From an uncultured Alphaproteobacteria bacterium (lineage in GTDB: Bacteria; Pseudomonadota; Alphaproteobacteria; Caulobacterales; Parvularculaceae): a DNA stretch of 41,891 nucleotides. The notes beneath the pieces were generated by a model, which was given only the letters and a program-made list of their open reading frames with translations, made no database searches and was not told the DNA's origin. The first letter of the stretch is position 1, and each line of letters opens with the position of its first letter. Positions 31,022 to 39,031 of this stretch are shown piece after piece. The stretch is taken from NCBI GenBank assembly GCA_902826095.1, contig CADEDN010000030.1:1-41891 (forward strand). The letters run 5' to 3'. The translations under genes and the position numbers were made by a program.

Positions 31022-31819
31022 ATGAGCCAGACCCCGATCGCGCCGCAAGTCACCGGCAAGATGTTCCTGTTCGAGCGGCCAGAGCTCTTGAGCCGTCAGG
31101 CCCATGGCGATCTCGGCCTTGACGCCGCGCCCAAGCCGTTCGCGTTTTGCGCGAAGATTCGCGCCATTCCATTGACTGTTTCTGAAATCCCGGAAGCGAG
31201 CAAATATTATCCGGTCGTCTTCATGTCGAAGGAAGAGCCGCTGCCGATCGCCGTTCTCGGCCTTAACAGCGAATTCAACCTCTTTGTCGACGACAACGGC
31301 AATTGGGAGCAGCAAGCCTATATCCCCGGCTATTTGCGCCGCTACCCGTTCGCGCTCGCTGGCGAATCCGGCGGCGGCGAGCGCATGGCGCTTGTGATGG
31401 ACGCCGCCTATGAGGGGCTCTCGCGCTCCGCAGGCCGCAAGCTGTTCGAGAATGGCGAGATGAGCGAGTTCGCCAAACAGGCGATGGAATTCACCAAGAC
31501 CTATGAACAGGACCGGCGCCTCACTGAACAGGTGATGACGCATTTGAAGAAATTCGACATCATTCAGGGACAGACCGCCCAATATACGCCGGCGGGCGCC
31601 AGCGAGCCGCGTCCGTTCGCGCAATATTTCGGCGTCGACGAGCAAAGGCTTAATGCGCTCACGGATGAACAATTCCTGGAGCTGCGCCGCATGAACGTGC
31701 TGCCGGTTCTCTACTCGCACCTCATTTCGCTCGCGAACTGGCGGAGCCTCATCTCGCGTCGCATGCAGCGCTTCAACATGACCGAGATCGAGGCGGTTGC
31801 GGGCCAAAGACTGTCCTGA
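31022..31819 (+). CDS. sapC: SapC-family protein
   Basis: A 265-residue protein matching the SapC family (PF07277). Members are found near S-layer or envelope genes and have no established biochemical role. Recognisable parts are SKYYPVVFMSKEEPLPIAVL (about 60-79), NLFVDDNGNWEQQAYIPGYL (about 86-105), RRYPFAL and the terminal SHLISLANWRSLISRR. No signal peptide is evident, so it is likely cytoplasmic. ATG 31022 has GAGGAA six to nine bases upstream; the longer open frame has no ribosome site. The preceding terminator makes it the start of a new unit. Confidence 0.85.
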   Translation: MSQTPIAPQVTGKMFLFERPELLSRQAHGDLGLDAAPKPFAFCAKIRAIPLTVSEIPEASKYYPVVFMSKEEPLPIAVLGLNSEFNLFVDDNGNWEQQAYIPGYLRRYPFALAGESGGGERMALVMDAAYEGLSRSAGRKLFENGEMSEFAKQAMEFTKTYEQDRRLTEQVMTHLKKFDIIQGQTAQYTPAGASEPRPFAQYFGVDEQRLNALTDEQFLELRRMNVLPVLYSHLISLANWRSLISRRMQRFNMTEIEAVAGQRLS

Positions 31820-31911
31820 CCGCAGGCGCGGGGTTCACGACTTGGCGAGACGGTCAGGGCCGGGCGCGGCCGATATTGGCGGCGGGCGCGGCCTCGCGTA
31901 ATCAATTCCGG

Positions 31912-33960
31912 ATGCGGCTGCTGACGTATTTGCCGGGGGCGCTTGTTTCCGGGGCTCTGGCGCTCATTCTCGCGTCCGCGAGCGCGTCGACGAGCGTCGT
32001 CACCGATCATGCGAAGACGCGGCTTGTTGCCGAAACGACCGGGGTTGCGCCCGGCGAAACGGCGGTCCTTGCTTTTGCGCAGGCGCTTGATCCCGGCTGG
32101 CATGTCTACTGGAAGAATCAGGGCGATTCGGGCCTGCCGCTCGAATTCGTCTGGACGCTGCCGGACGGGGCGAGCGCCGGCGCTATCGATTATCCAACGC
32201 CGGAGCGGATCGCGATCGGCCCGCTCGTCAATTTCGGCCATGAAGGCGAGCCGGTCTTCCTGACCAGCGTCGCCGCGCCGAAAGACGCGGCGGTCGGCTC
32301 GACGCTCGACATCGGCCTTGAGGCGACATGGCTCATTTGCGCCGATATCTGCGTGCCCGAGACCGGCGCATTTTCCTTGTCGATTCCTGTCGTTGAAAAA
32401 TCGCAGCCGGACGCCGCGCAAATCCCGCTCTTTGAACGCGCGCGCGCCGCCCTGCCGTCGCCCCTCGACGGCGACGCCTATTACGCCGTCAACGGATCAA
32501 CATTGACCCTCGACGCGCCCTTTGCGGGCGACGCCGACGGCGCTTATTTCTTTCCGTCGGCGGCGGGCGTTTCCGAGCCCGCCGCCGAGCAGAAATTTCG
32601 CCGGTCGTCCGGACGTCTCGGCCTGACGATCAAGGGCGGGTCTTCGCTGTCGGCGGCGTCGGAGAGGCTCGACGGCGTCCTCGTCGTCGAGCGCGACGGC
32701 GTCAAAGAGGGCTACGCCGTCGCCGCCTCGCGCAAGGAGACGGGCGGCGCGCCGTCCGGCGCGGCCGCGCTCGGCGGCTTTCTGCTGGCGGCGTTTCTTG
32801 GCGGCGCGCTTCTCAACCTCATGCCCTGCGTTTTTCCGATCCTCTTCGTCAAGGCGGCGTCGATGGCGAACGCCGCGGCGGGCGACAAGGGCGCGCTTCG
32901 GCGCCACGGCCTCCTTTATGCGGCGGGCGTCGTCGCGAGTTTCGCCGCGCTCGCCGGAGCGCTGCTTGCGCTGCGCGCCGGGGGCGAGGGGGTCGGCTGG
33001 GGCTTTCACCTTCAATCGCCGATCGTCGTCGCATTGTCCGCCTACGTTCTTTTCGCCGTCGGCCTCAATCTCGCCGGCGCGTTTTCGATCGGATCGAGCC
33101 TCCAGAATTTGGGAGCGAACGCCGTCGCCGGAATATCGGGGGATATGACGGCGTTCTTGACCGGCGTCCTCGCGGTCGTCGTCGCGGCGCCTTGCGTCGG
33201 GCCGTTCCTGACGGCGCCCGTCGGCGCGGCGGCGGTGCTGGCGCCGGCGGCGGGGTTCTCGATTTTCATCGCGATGGGCCTCGGGCTCGCGACGCCCTAT
33301 GTCGCGCTTTCTTTCTGGCCCGGCGCGCGCCGCCTGCTGCCAAAACCCGGTCCCTGGATGGAGCGGTTCCGTCAGGCGCTCTCTTTTCCCGTATTCGCCG
33401 CGGCGGCGTTCTTCCTGTGGGTGCTCGCGCAGCAGACAGGCGGGCGCGGTCTCGCGCTGGCGTTCGGCGGCGTCATTCTGGTCGCGCTCGCCGCGCGCCT
33501 TTGGGAATGGGGAAAGGGCGCGGGATGGGGCCGGATCGGCGCCGCTCTCGCGCTTGTCGCCGCACTGGCGCCGGTCGCGATGCTGCGGCCGACGCCGGCG
33601 GCGGCGCATTCCGTCGCCGCCGGCAAGGTCGCGTTTGATCCCGCCGACGTCGCGCGGCGCCGGCAGGCGGGCGAGGCGGTCTTCATCGATTTCACCGCGG
33701 CGTGGTGCGTCACTTGCCAGATGAACAAGCTGACGGTCTTGTCCTCGCAGAAGGTGAAAGCGGCCTTCGCCGCGGCGAACGTCACTCTTGTCATCGCGGA
33801 CTGGACGAACCGCGATCCGGCGATCGAACGGGCGCTGGCCGAGTTCGGCGCGAATGGCGTCCCACTCTATGTCTATTATCCGCCGGGCGGCGAGGCGATC
33901 ATCCTCCCGCAGCCGCTCACCGAACGCGCCCTGATCGAAATCCTGGTCCCCGCAACATAG
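31912..33960 (+). CDS. DsbD/ScsB-like thiol:disulfide interchange protein
   Basis: A 682-residue membrane reductase that carries electrons from cytoplasmic thioredoxin to the periplasm. A signal peptide (1-26) leads into a periplasmic N-domain with the redox pair CADIC (about 143-147). Next is a transmembrane domain of about eight helices (about 280-560), with its cysteines in NLMPCVFPILF (about 304) and VVAAPCVGPFL (about 427). Last is a thioredoxin-like C-domain, FIDFTAAWCVTCQMNK (about 590-605). This three-module cascade with CxxxC in the first domain fits the ScsB/DsbD-alpha group. ATG 31912 gives the signal peptide but lacks a clear ribosome site; a TTG 12 codons earlier is possible. The redoxin follows by seven bases. 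Confidence 0.9.
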   Translation: MRLLTYLPGALVSGALALILASASASTSVVTDHAKTRLVAETTGVAPGETAVLAFAQALDPGWHVYWKNQGDSGLPLEFVWTLPDGASAGAIDYPTPERIAIGPLVNFGHEGEPVFLTSVAAPKDAAVGSTLDIGLEATWLICADICVPETGAFSLSIPVVEKSQPDAAQIPLFERARAALPSPLDGDAYYAVNGSTLTLDAPFAGDADGAYFFPSAAGVSEPAAEQKFRRSSGRLGLTIKGGSSLSAASERLDGVLVVERDGVKEGYAVAASRKETGGAPSGAAALGGFLLAAFLGGALLNLMPCVFPILFVKAASMANAAAGDKGALRRHGLLYAAGVVASFAALAGALLALRAGGEGVGWGFHLQSPIVVALSAYVLFAVGLNLAGAFSIGSSLQNLGANAVAGISGDMTAFLTGVLAVVVAAPCVGPFLTAPVGAAAVLAPAAGFSIFIAMGLGLATPYVALSFWPGARRLLPKPGPWMERFRQALSFPVFAAAAFFLWVLAQQTGGRGLALAFGGVILVALAARLWEWGKGAGWGRIGAALALVAALAPVAMLRPTPAAAHSVAAGKVAFDPADVARRRQAGEAVFIDFTAAWCVTCQMNKLTVLSSQKVKAAFAAANVTLVIADWTNRDPAIERALAEFGANGVPLYVYYPPGGEAIILPQPLTERALIEILVPAT

Positions 33961-33967
33961 GAGTCTC

Positions 33968-34576
33968 ATGATGATCAAGACCGCTCTTCTCGCCGCAGCG
34001 ATTTCCCTTGCAGCGAACGTCGCCGCCGCTTCGCCCGCGATCGACGCCCCGGCGCCGGCCTTCACGGGAACGGCGTCAAACGGCGCGATCCTCTCGCTCG
34101 ACCAGTTCAAGGGACAGACCGTGGTCCTCGAATGGACGAATGACGGCTGCCCCTTCGTCCAGAAGCACTACGAGACCGGCAATATGCAAAAGACCCAGAA
34201 GGCGGCCAATCAAGTGGGCGTCGTCTGGATCACGGTGATTTCCTCGGCCCCGGGAAAACAGGGCCATGCCGACGCGACGCGCGCCAATCTGCTGACGGAA
34301 GAACGCGGCGCCGAGCCCGATTTCGTGCTGCTTGATGAAGACGGCGCCGTCGGCAAGGCCTATGGCGCGAAGACGACGCCGCAGATGGCCTTGATCGATA
34401 GGGACGGCGTCCTTCGCTATCAGGGCGCGATCGACGACAAGCCGTCAGCCAATCACGCCTCGGTGACCGGCGCGACGAACTATCTCCTCGCGGCGCTTTG
34501 GAGCGTCAACGCCGGAATGCCGGTCGCGGTGAAGGAATCCAAGCCCTATGGCTGTTCGGTGAAGTACAAATCCTAG
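33968..34576 (+). CDS. Secreted thioredoxin-fold redoxin
   Basis: A 202-residue periplasmic protein of the redoxin/AhpC-TSA group. A signal peptide (about 1-21, ending AAAS) precedes a thioredoxin-like domain. The likely redox cysteine is in EWTNDGCPFVQKHYE (about 57), with a single Cys-Pro rather than CxxC. A second cysteine lies near the C-terminus in YGCSVKY. This pattern (NxxCPF...YGCxxKY) marks a family of putative periplasmic peroxiredoxin-like proteins. Coming directly after a DsbD/ScsB-like reductase, it is probably that protein's electron acceptor. TAGGAG precedes two adjacent ATGs (33968 and 33971). Confidence 0.85.
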   Translation: MMIKTALLAAAISLAANVAAASPAIDAPAPAFTGTASNGAILSLDQFKGQTVVLEWTNDGCPFVQKHYETGNMQKTQKAANQVGVVWITVISSAPGKQGHADATRANLLTEERGAEPDFVLLDEDGAVGKAYGAKTTPQMALIDRDGVLRYQGAIDDKPSANHASVTGATNYLLAALWSVNAGMPVAVKESKPYGCSVKYKS

Positions 34577-34579
34577 GAA

Positions 34580-34759
34580 CTAGCGCGCCGCCAGCGTCAT
34601 CAGTTCGGGATCCGGCGCCGGGCGATGCTCGGCCGCCTTGAATCCGAAAATCGCGGTCACCGCGACCGCGACGACGAGATTGCGGACGAGGCGTTCGGCG
34701 ATGCGGCGGTTCTTTGCGGTCATGGCGGATGCGTTTAAGGGGTCCCGATTAAGATCCAT
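34580..34759 (-). CDS. Small membrane protein of 59 residues
   Basis: A short frame with good signals. The ATG ending at 34759 has AGGAAGG seven bases upstream and runs 60 codons to TAG at 34580. The protein has a polar N-terminus, a basic stretch (TAKNRRIAERLVRN, about 14-27), one hydrophobic helix (LVVAVAVTAIFGF, about 28-40) and a Pro-rich tail (EHRPAPDPELM). Charges favour an N-in single-span topology. It is convergent with the redoxin (three-base gap) and divergent from pgi, filling what would otherwise be a 228-base gap. I do not recognise a family. Its size makes it easy to miss. Confidence 0.6.
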   Translation of the reverse strand: MDLNRDPLNASAMTAKNRRIAERLVRNLVVAVAVTAIFGFKAAEHRPAPDPELMTLAAR

Positions 34760-34804
34760 TGAGGCGCCTTCCTAAAATCCCGATCTCTTAAGGTTAATCC
34801 GGCA

Positions 34805-36472
34805 ATGGCGAGCATCACCGCGACGAAATCCTGGCGCCGACTTGAGACGCTTGCTGAAGCCTCGCGCAAGCATCGGACCATTGATCTCTTCGCGGCCGAT
34901 CCCGGCCGCGCCGACGCCTTTTCGATCGCGGCGGCGGGGCTTCATCTCGATTATTCGAAGAACAAAATCTCGCGCGAGGCGATGGCCGCGCTCTTCGATC
35001 TCGCGCGCGAGGCGGGTCTTGAAGGCGCGATCCGCCGCATGGTTTCCGGCGAGAAGATCAACGCGACCGAAGAACGCGCTGTCCTGCACGTCGCGCTGCG
35101 CGATTTTTCCGCGCGCGCCTACAAGGTCGACGGCGTCGATGTCGCGCCGCAGATCGCGGCGGAACGCGCGAAGATGAAGGTCTTCGCCGATCGCTGTCAG
35201 CGGGGCGATCTCAAGGGGTTTTCCGGCGCGCCGATCGATACGATTGTGAATATCGGCATCGGCGGCTCGGATTTGGGGCCCTTGATGGCGGTCGAGGCGC
35301 TGCGTCCCTATTGGCTCGCCGGCAGGCGCGCCTTCTTCGTCTCCAATGTCGACGGCCAGCATCTTTCCGACACGCTGGAGCGCGTCGATCCCGCCCGCAC
35401 GCTGTTCATCATCGCCTCGAAGACGTTCACGACGCAGGAAACGATGACCAACGCCGAAAGCGCGAAGGCGTGGTTTCTCGCCCATGGCGGCAAGCCGGCG
35501 GATGTCGCCAGGCACTTCGTCGCGCTCTCGACCAATGACAAGGCCGTCCGCGCCTTCGGCGTCGCGCCGGAGAACATGTTCGTCTTCTGGGATTTCGTCG
35601 GCGGCCGCTATTCGATGTGGTCGGCGATCGGCCTTTCAATCGCCCTGCAATGCGGATTTTCAGCGTTTGAGGCGATGCTCGCCGGCGCGCATGCGATGGA
35701 CGAGCATTTCCGCGCCAGCCCGCTCGACCGCAACATGCCGGCGATCCTTGCGCTCGCCGGCGTCTGGAACCGCAATTTCATGGGCGCCGGCGCGCAGGCG
35801 ATCCTCCCTTACGATCAGCATCTTCACCGTCTGCCGGCGTTTCTCCAGCAGCTCGACATGGAATCGAACGGCAAGTCGGCGACGCTTGACGGCGCGCGCG
35901 CCGCTTGCGCGACCGGGCCGATCCTCTTTGGCGAGCCCGGGACCAACGGCCAGCACGCCTTCTACCAGCTGATCCATCAGGGGACGGATCTCGTCGCCGC
36001 CGACTTCATCGCGGCGGCGAATTCGGCCGCGCCGGTCGCCGACCATCACGAGAAACTGCTCGCGAATTTCCTTGCGCAGCCGGAAGCCCTGATGCTTGGC
36101 AAGGATGAAGCGACAGCGCGCGCCGAACTCGCGTCGGAGGGGAAGAGCGCGGCGGAAATCAACCGCATTGCGCCGCACAAAATGTTTCCCGGCGACCGGC
36201 CGACCAACGCCATTTTGGTTGAGAAATTAACGCCCGCGACGCTTGGCGCGCTCATCGCGCTCTATGAGCACAAGGTCTTCGCGCAGGGCGTGATCTGGGG
36301 TATCAACCCGTTCGATCAATGGGGGGTCGAACTTGGCAAAACGCTTGCAGGACGCATTCTTCCCGAGATCGCGCGGGCGGGGGAGAAAAAGCCGCCGCCA
36401 AAGGGCCATGACGGATCGACCAATCGGCTCCTCGGCCTGATCAACGCGATGCGGGAAAAAGACCGGCGCTGA
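34805..36472 (+). CDS. pgi: Glucose-6-phosphate isomerase
   Basis: A 555-residue cytoplasmic enzyme interconverting glucose 6-phosphate and fructose 6-phosphate. Conserved blocks include IVNIGIGGSDLGPLMAVEAL (about 148-167), FIIASKTFTTQETMTNA (about 202-218), the PGI signature region FWDFVGGRYSMWSAIGLSI (about 260-278) and a C-terminal WGINPFDQWGVELGK (about 498-512) with the conserved lysine. QLDMESNGK and GTNGQHAFYQLIHQG carry the catalytic glutamate and histidine. The length matches the long bacterial form. ATG 34805 is preceded by AAGG at about ten bases. Confidence 0.96.
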   Translation: MASITATKSWRRLETLAEASRKHRTIDLFAADPGRADAFSIAAAGLHLDYSKNKISREAMAALFDLAREAGLEGAIRRMVSGEKINATEERAVLHVALRDFSARAYKVDGVDVAPQIAAERAKMKVFADRCQRGDLKGFSGAPIDTIVNIGIGGSDLGPLMAVEALRPYWLAGRRAFFVSNVDGQHLSDTLERVDPARTLFIIASKTFTTQETMTNAESAKAWFLAHGGKPADVARHFVALSTNDKAVRAFGVAPENMFVFWDFVGGRYSMWSAIGLSIALQCGFSAFEAMLAGAHAMDEHFRASPLDRNMPAILALAGVWNRNFMGAGAQAILPYDQHLHRLPAFLQQLDMESNGKSATLDGARAACATGPILFGEPGTNGQHAFYQLIHQGTDLVAADFIAAANSAAPVADHHEKLLANFLAQPEALMLGKDEATARAELASEGKSAAEINRIAPHKMFPGDRPTNAILVEKLTPATLGALIALYEHKVFAQGVIWGINPFDQWGVELGKTLAGRILPEIARAGEKKPPPKGHDGSTNRLLGLINAMREKDRR

Positions 36473-36499
36473 GCGCGTCGGCATCGAAGAGGGGACGAC

Positions 36500-37234
36500 A
36501 TGGGACGGAACGGTTTGCGCCACTTTGCGGCGCTGATTGGATTGGCGGCGCTCGCATCGTGCGGCGGCAAGTCCGACGCCCCGGCTGCGGGCGAGCCGCC
36601 TGCCGCCGCTTCATCGACGCAAGAATCAGGCGCCGATGCGGCCGCCGCGCCGGCGACGACGGCGCCGGCGGGCCCAAGCCTTGGCGAGAATTTCGCCTGG
36701 CCGAAGACGACGCTCTTCGCCAAGATCGCGACCTCGAAAGGCGACATCCTGGTCGAGCTTTACCCGGAACAGGCGCCGCGCACCGTCGGCAATTTCCTCG
36801 AATATGCCGAGGCGGGGTTCTACGACCGGCTGATTTTTCATCGCGTCGTCGCGGGATTCGTCATCCAGGGCGGCGGCTATAATCAATATTACGCCGAACG
36901 GCCGACTGGAAAATCGATCCCCTATGAAGGCGACAACGGCCTCAAGAATTATCGCGGGACGATCGCGATGGCGCGCGGCAGCCACCCGGAAAGCGCAACG
37001 TCGCAATGGTACGTCAATCTGAAGGACAATGAAGGACTCGACCATTTCGTCAACGACCTTGGACCCCGCTACGGATATGCCGTGTTCGGACGGGTGATCG
37101 AGGGCATGGAAGTCGCGGACGCGATCGGCGCGATCGCGACCGGCGCCGGCGGCCCCTTCGACAAGGAAGTCCCGGTCGAAACCGTCACCATCTTGCGCGT
37201 CGACAAGATCGACCAGAGCGCGCCGGCGCCGTAG
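36500..37234 (+). CDS. Cyclophilin-type peptidyl-prolyl isomerase (lipoprotein)
   Basis: A 244-residue predicted lipoprotein, with lipobox LAALASCGG at about residues 15-23. An Ala/Pro/Ser-rich linker of about 35 residues is followed by a bacterial cyclophilin domain (about 70-240). Seen are the active-site arginine/phenylalanine block FHRVVAGFVIQGGGY (about 113-127), TIAMARG (about 153), SATSQWYVNLKDN (about 164-176) and YAVFGRVIEGMEV. It assists proline isomerisation of envelope proteins. GAGGGGA stands about five bases before the ATG. It is the last gene of normal composition before the low-GC segment. Confidence 0.92.
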   Translation: MGRNGLRHFAALIGLAALASCGGKSDAPAAGEPPAAASSTQESGADAAAAPATTAPAGPSLGENFAWPKTTLFAKIATSKGDILVELYPEQAPRTVGNFLEYAEAGFYDRLIFHRVVAGFVIQGGGYNQYYAERPTGKSIPYEGDNGLKNYRGTIAMARGSHPESATSQWYVNLKDNEGLDHFVNDLGPRYGYAVFGRVIEGMEVADAIGAIATGAGGPFDKEVPVETVTILRVDKIDQSAPAP

Positions 37235-37253
37235 GTCCGCATTGGGCAGCAAG

Positions 37254-37265
37254 GCGAGTACTCGC
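37254..37265. promoter_or_regulatory. Perfect 12-bp palindrome upstream of the ammonia-lyase gene
   Basis: GCGAGTACTCGC is fully self-complementary. It lies 58 bases before the lyase ATG, in an AT-rich leader (37280-37311) that plausibly holds the promoter. GGGGAG at 37312-37317 is the ribosome site. It may be an operator, but no regulator gene is adjacent. Confidence 0.35.
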
Positions 37266-37323
37266 ATCTACCTCTAGCCTGTGATAGTAATGTGCAAATT
37301 ATTTACTTTTAGGGGAGCAATGC

Positions 37324-38961
37324 ATGACGAATTCTCTAAGCATTTTGCTCACTCACGATGGCGCTCTGAAGCTGCACGACATTGAAGCGGTCGCGCATGC
37401 GAACGCGAAGGTGGCGTTAGAGCCAAAGACACGAGAGCGATTGAGGACGTCTCGCCACGTTGCGGAACAACATATCAAAGACCATCCAGAAAAACGCGTA
37501 TATGGCGTCAATACGGGTTTTGGCAGCAATTACAAAGATTATGTTAGTGCGGAAAGTCTGAAGCAGCTTCAAAAGAATCTCATTCTCTCGCACTGTGTTG
37601 GAGTCGGTCCGTACGCGCCAGCAGCAGTAGTGCGCGCGACCATATTGTTGCGGGCAGCTTCTCTTTCGCGCGGGCGCAGCGTTGTGCGGCCCGAGGTTGT
37701 TGAGACTTTGATTGCGATGCTGAACGAGAATGTAATTCCAGCTGTTCCTCGTTACGGCAGCGTGTCCGCAAGTGGCGATCTCGCGCCATTGTCGCATATT
37801 GCTGCGGTCGTTATCGGATCCGGGCGCGTGCTCGCAGGCGACGGAGGTGTCGTATCGACCACCAGTAAAGGCACATTCAAACCGATTGAGCTGGAGATGA
37901 AGGAAGGTTTGGCGCTGAACAACGGTTGCCAATATGCAAATGCTTGGGGTGCATTGGCCACAGCTGCAATGATCCGATTGGCCGAAACTTCCGCGCTTTC
38001 AACTGCGCTGCATCTCCAAGCGCTTCGAGGTATGGGGAGGCCGTTTCGGCCGGATCTACATGAATTGCGGCCGCACCCTGGTTCCGTTTTGTTCGCGCGT
38101 TGGGTGTTTGATTTGTTGGATGGTTATTCATTCAGAGATGTTTCGACCGACGTCAAATTTGAACACGACGGGCAAATTCAAGACCCCTACAATTTGCGTT
38201 GCGCCGCGCAAGTGTTAGGGCCATGCCTTGATCTTATCCGCCGCGCCGAGCAAACTATGGAGATAGAGGCTCGCAGCGTCACAGATAATCCAATTGACCT
38301 CAATTCAGATTTGCAAAATTATGACCTAGATAAAATAACTTCAGGCGGCCATTTTCACGGCATGCCACTCGCGATTGATGTATTCGGTTTGCTTCAGGCG
38401 GCTGGCATTATGGCGCGCCTCTCCAATCTTCGTTGCGCACGCATTGTCGACGAAAAGCGCAACAAGGGGCTCGGGCCACAGGTTCGTGGCGATCGTCGCG
38501 AGCCGACAGAATCTGGCCTGATGATAGCCGAATATACGACTGCCGGCTTGTGCAATCATATTTGGGGCCTCACTATGCCTTCGCATCTGATGTCTTTGTC
38601 AACTGATTCCGGCCAAGAAGATCATGTTAGCATGGCCGCAAATGTCGCCATGCGTTCGTATGAGGCAGCTGAACGCTTGGGCCAGATACTCGCAATCGAG
38701 CTCGCGTTTGCCTCGCAAGCCGAGTGCATCCGCGCAGGAAATCTGAGCGAGAAGCCCGTTCAGCGCAGTGATAAGCTCACGGAGGCGCTCAAGGAGATCG
38801 GCGCAGCATTTCCACCTTGGCGATCGGCCTCCGAAGAGGTTGGTTTATCTGCCGATGCTAGCGGTGACCGCGAACTGAGTTTGGACATCGAAAAGCTAGC
38901 CAAAAAGGTGCTCGGCGGCGACATTACGCGAGCTTGCGGCTACAAGTTCGATCGCGATTGA
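37324..38961 (+). CDS. Histidine-ammonia-lyase-type aromatic amino acid lyase
   Basis: A 545-residue lyase of the HAL/PAL/TAL family. It most likely removes ammonia from histidine to give urocanate. The self-processing MIO triad Ala149-Ser150-Gly151 is in SVSASGDLAPLSH. The substrate pocket reads LILSHCVGVG (the Ser-His of histidine lyases, not the HL or FL of tyrosine and phenylalanine lyases). VYGVNTGFG, QDPYNLRCAAQ and SGQEDHVSMA (with the HAL-type glutamate) agree. It is somewhat longer than typical HutH (about 510). No hutU, hutI or hutG is near; instead hisS follows after 70 bases. Composition is low-GC and foreign. HAL specificity is inferred from motifs and should be held loosely. Confidence 0.85.
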   Translation: MTNSLSILLTHDGALKLHDIEAVAHANAKVALEPKTRERLRTSRHVAEQHIKDHPEKRVYGVNTGFGSNYKDYVSAESLKQLQKNLILSHCVGVGPYAPAAVVRATILLRAASLSRGRSVVRPEVVETLIAMLNENVIPAVPRYGSVSASGDLAPLSHIAAVVIGSGRVLAGDGGVVSTTSKGTFKPIELEMKEGLALNNGCQYANAWGALATAAMIRLAETSALSTALHLQALRGMGRPFRPDLHELRPHPGSVLFARWVFDLLDGYSFRDVSTDVKFEHDGQIQDPYNLRCAAQVLGPCLDLIRRAEQTMEIEARSVTDNPIDLNSDLQNYDLDKITSGGHFHGMPLAIDVFGLLQAAGIMARLSNLRCARIVDEKRNKGLGPQVRGDRREPTESGLMIAEYTTAGLCNHIWGLTMPSHLMSLSTDSGQEDHVSMAANVAMRSYEAAERLGQILAIELAFASQAECIRAGNLSEKPVQRSDKLTEALKEIGAAFPPWRSASEEVGLSADASGDRELSLDIEKLAKKVLGGDITRACGYKFDRD

Positions 38962-39031
38962 CGCGTGCTCGTTTCGCACGATTTGCGGTCACGCCGACTC
39001 GCATAGACAACAGCCGTCTGGGATTGACGAA

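Noticed and set aside
32497-34110. Minus-strand open frame of 537 codons opposite the DsbD-like gene
   Set aside because: Highly charged Arg-rich shadow of a GC-rich membrane-protein gene.
37324-38961. Tyrosine ammonia-lyase which, with the ligase-like protein, would form a photoactive yellow protein chromophore pathway
   Set aside because: The pocket reads Ser-His and the later motif is QEDHVSM, as in histidine lyases. The ligase-like protein is degenerate and 30 kb away, and no PYP gene is in the window.
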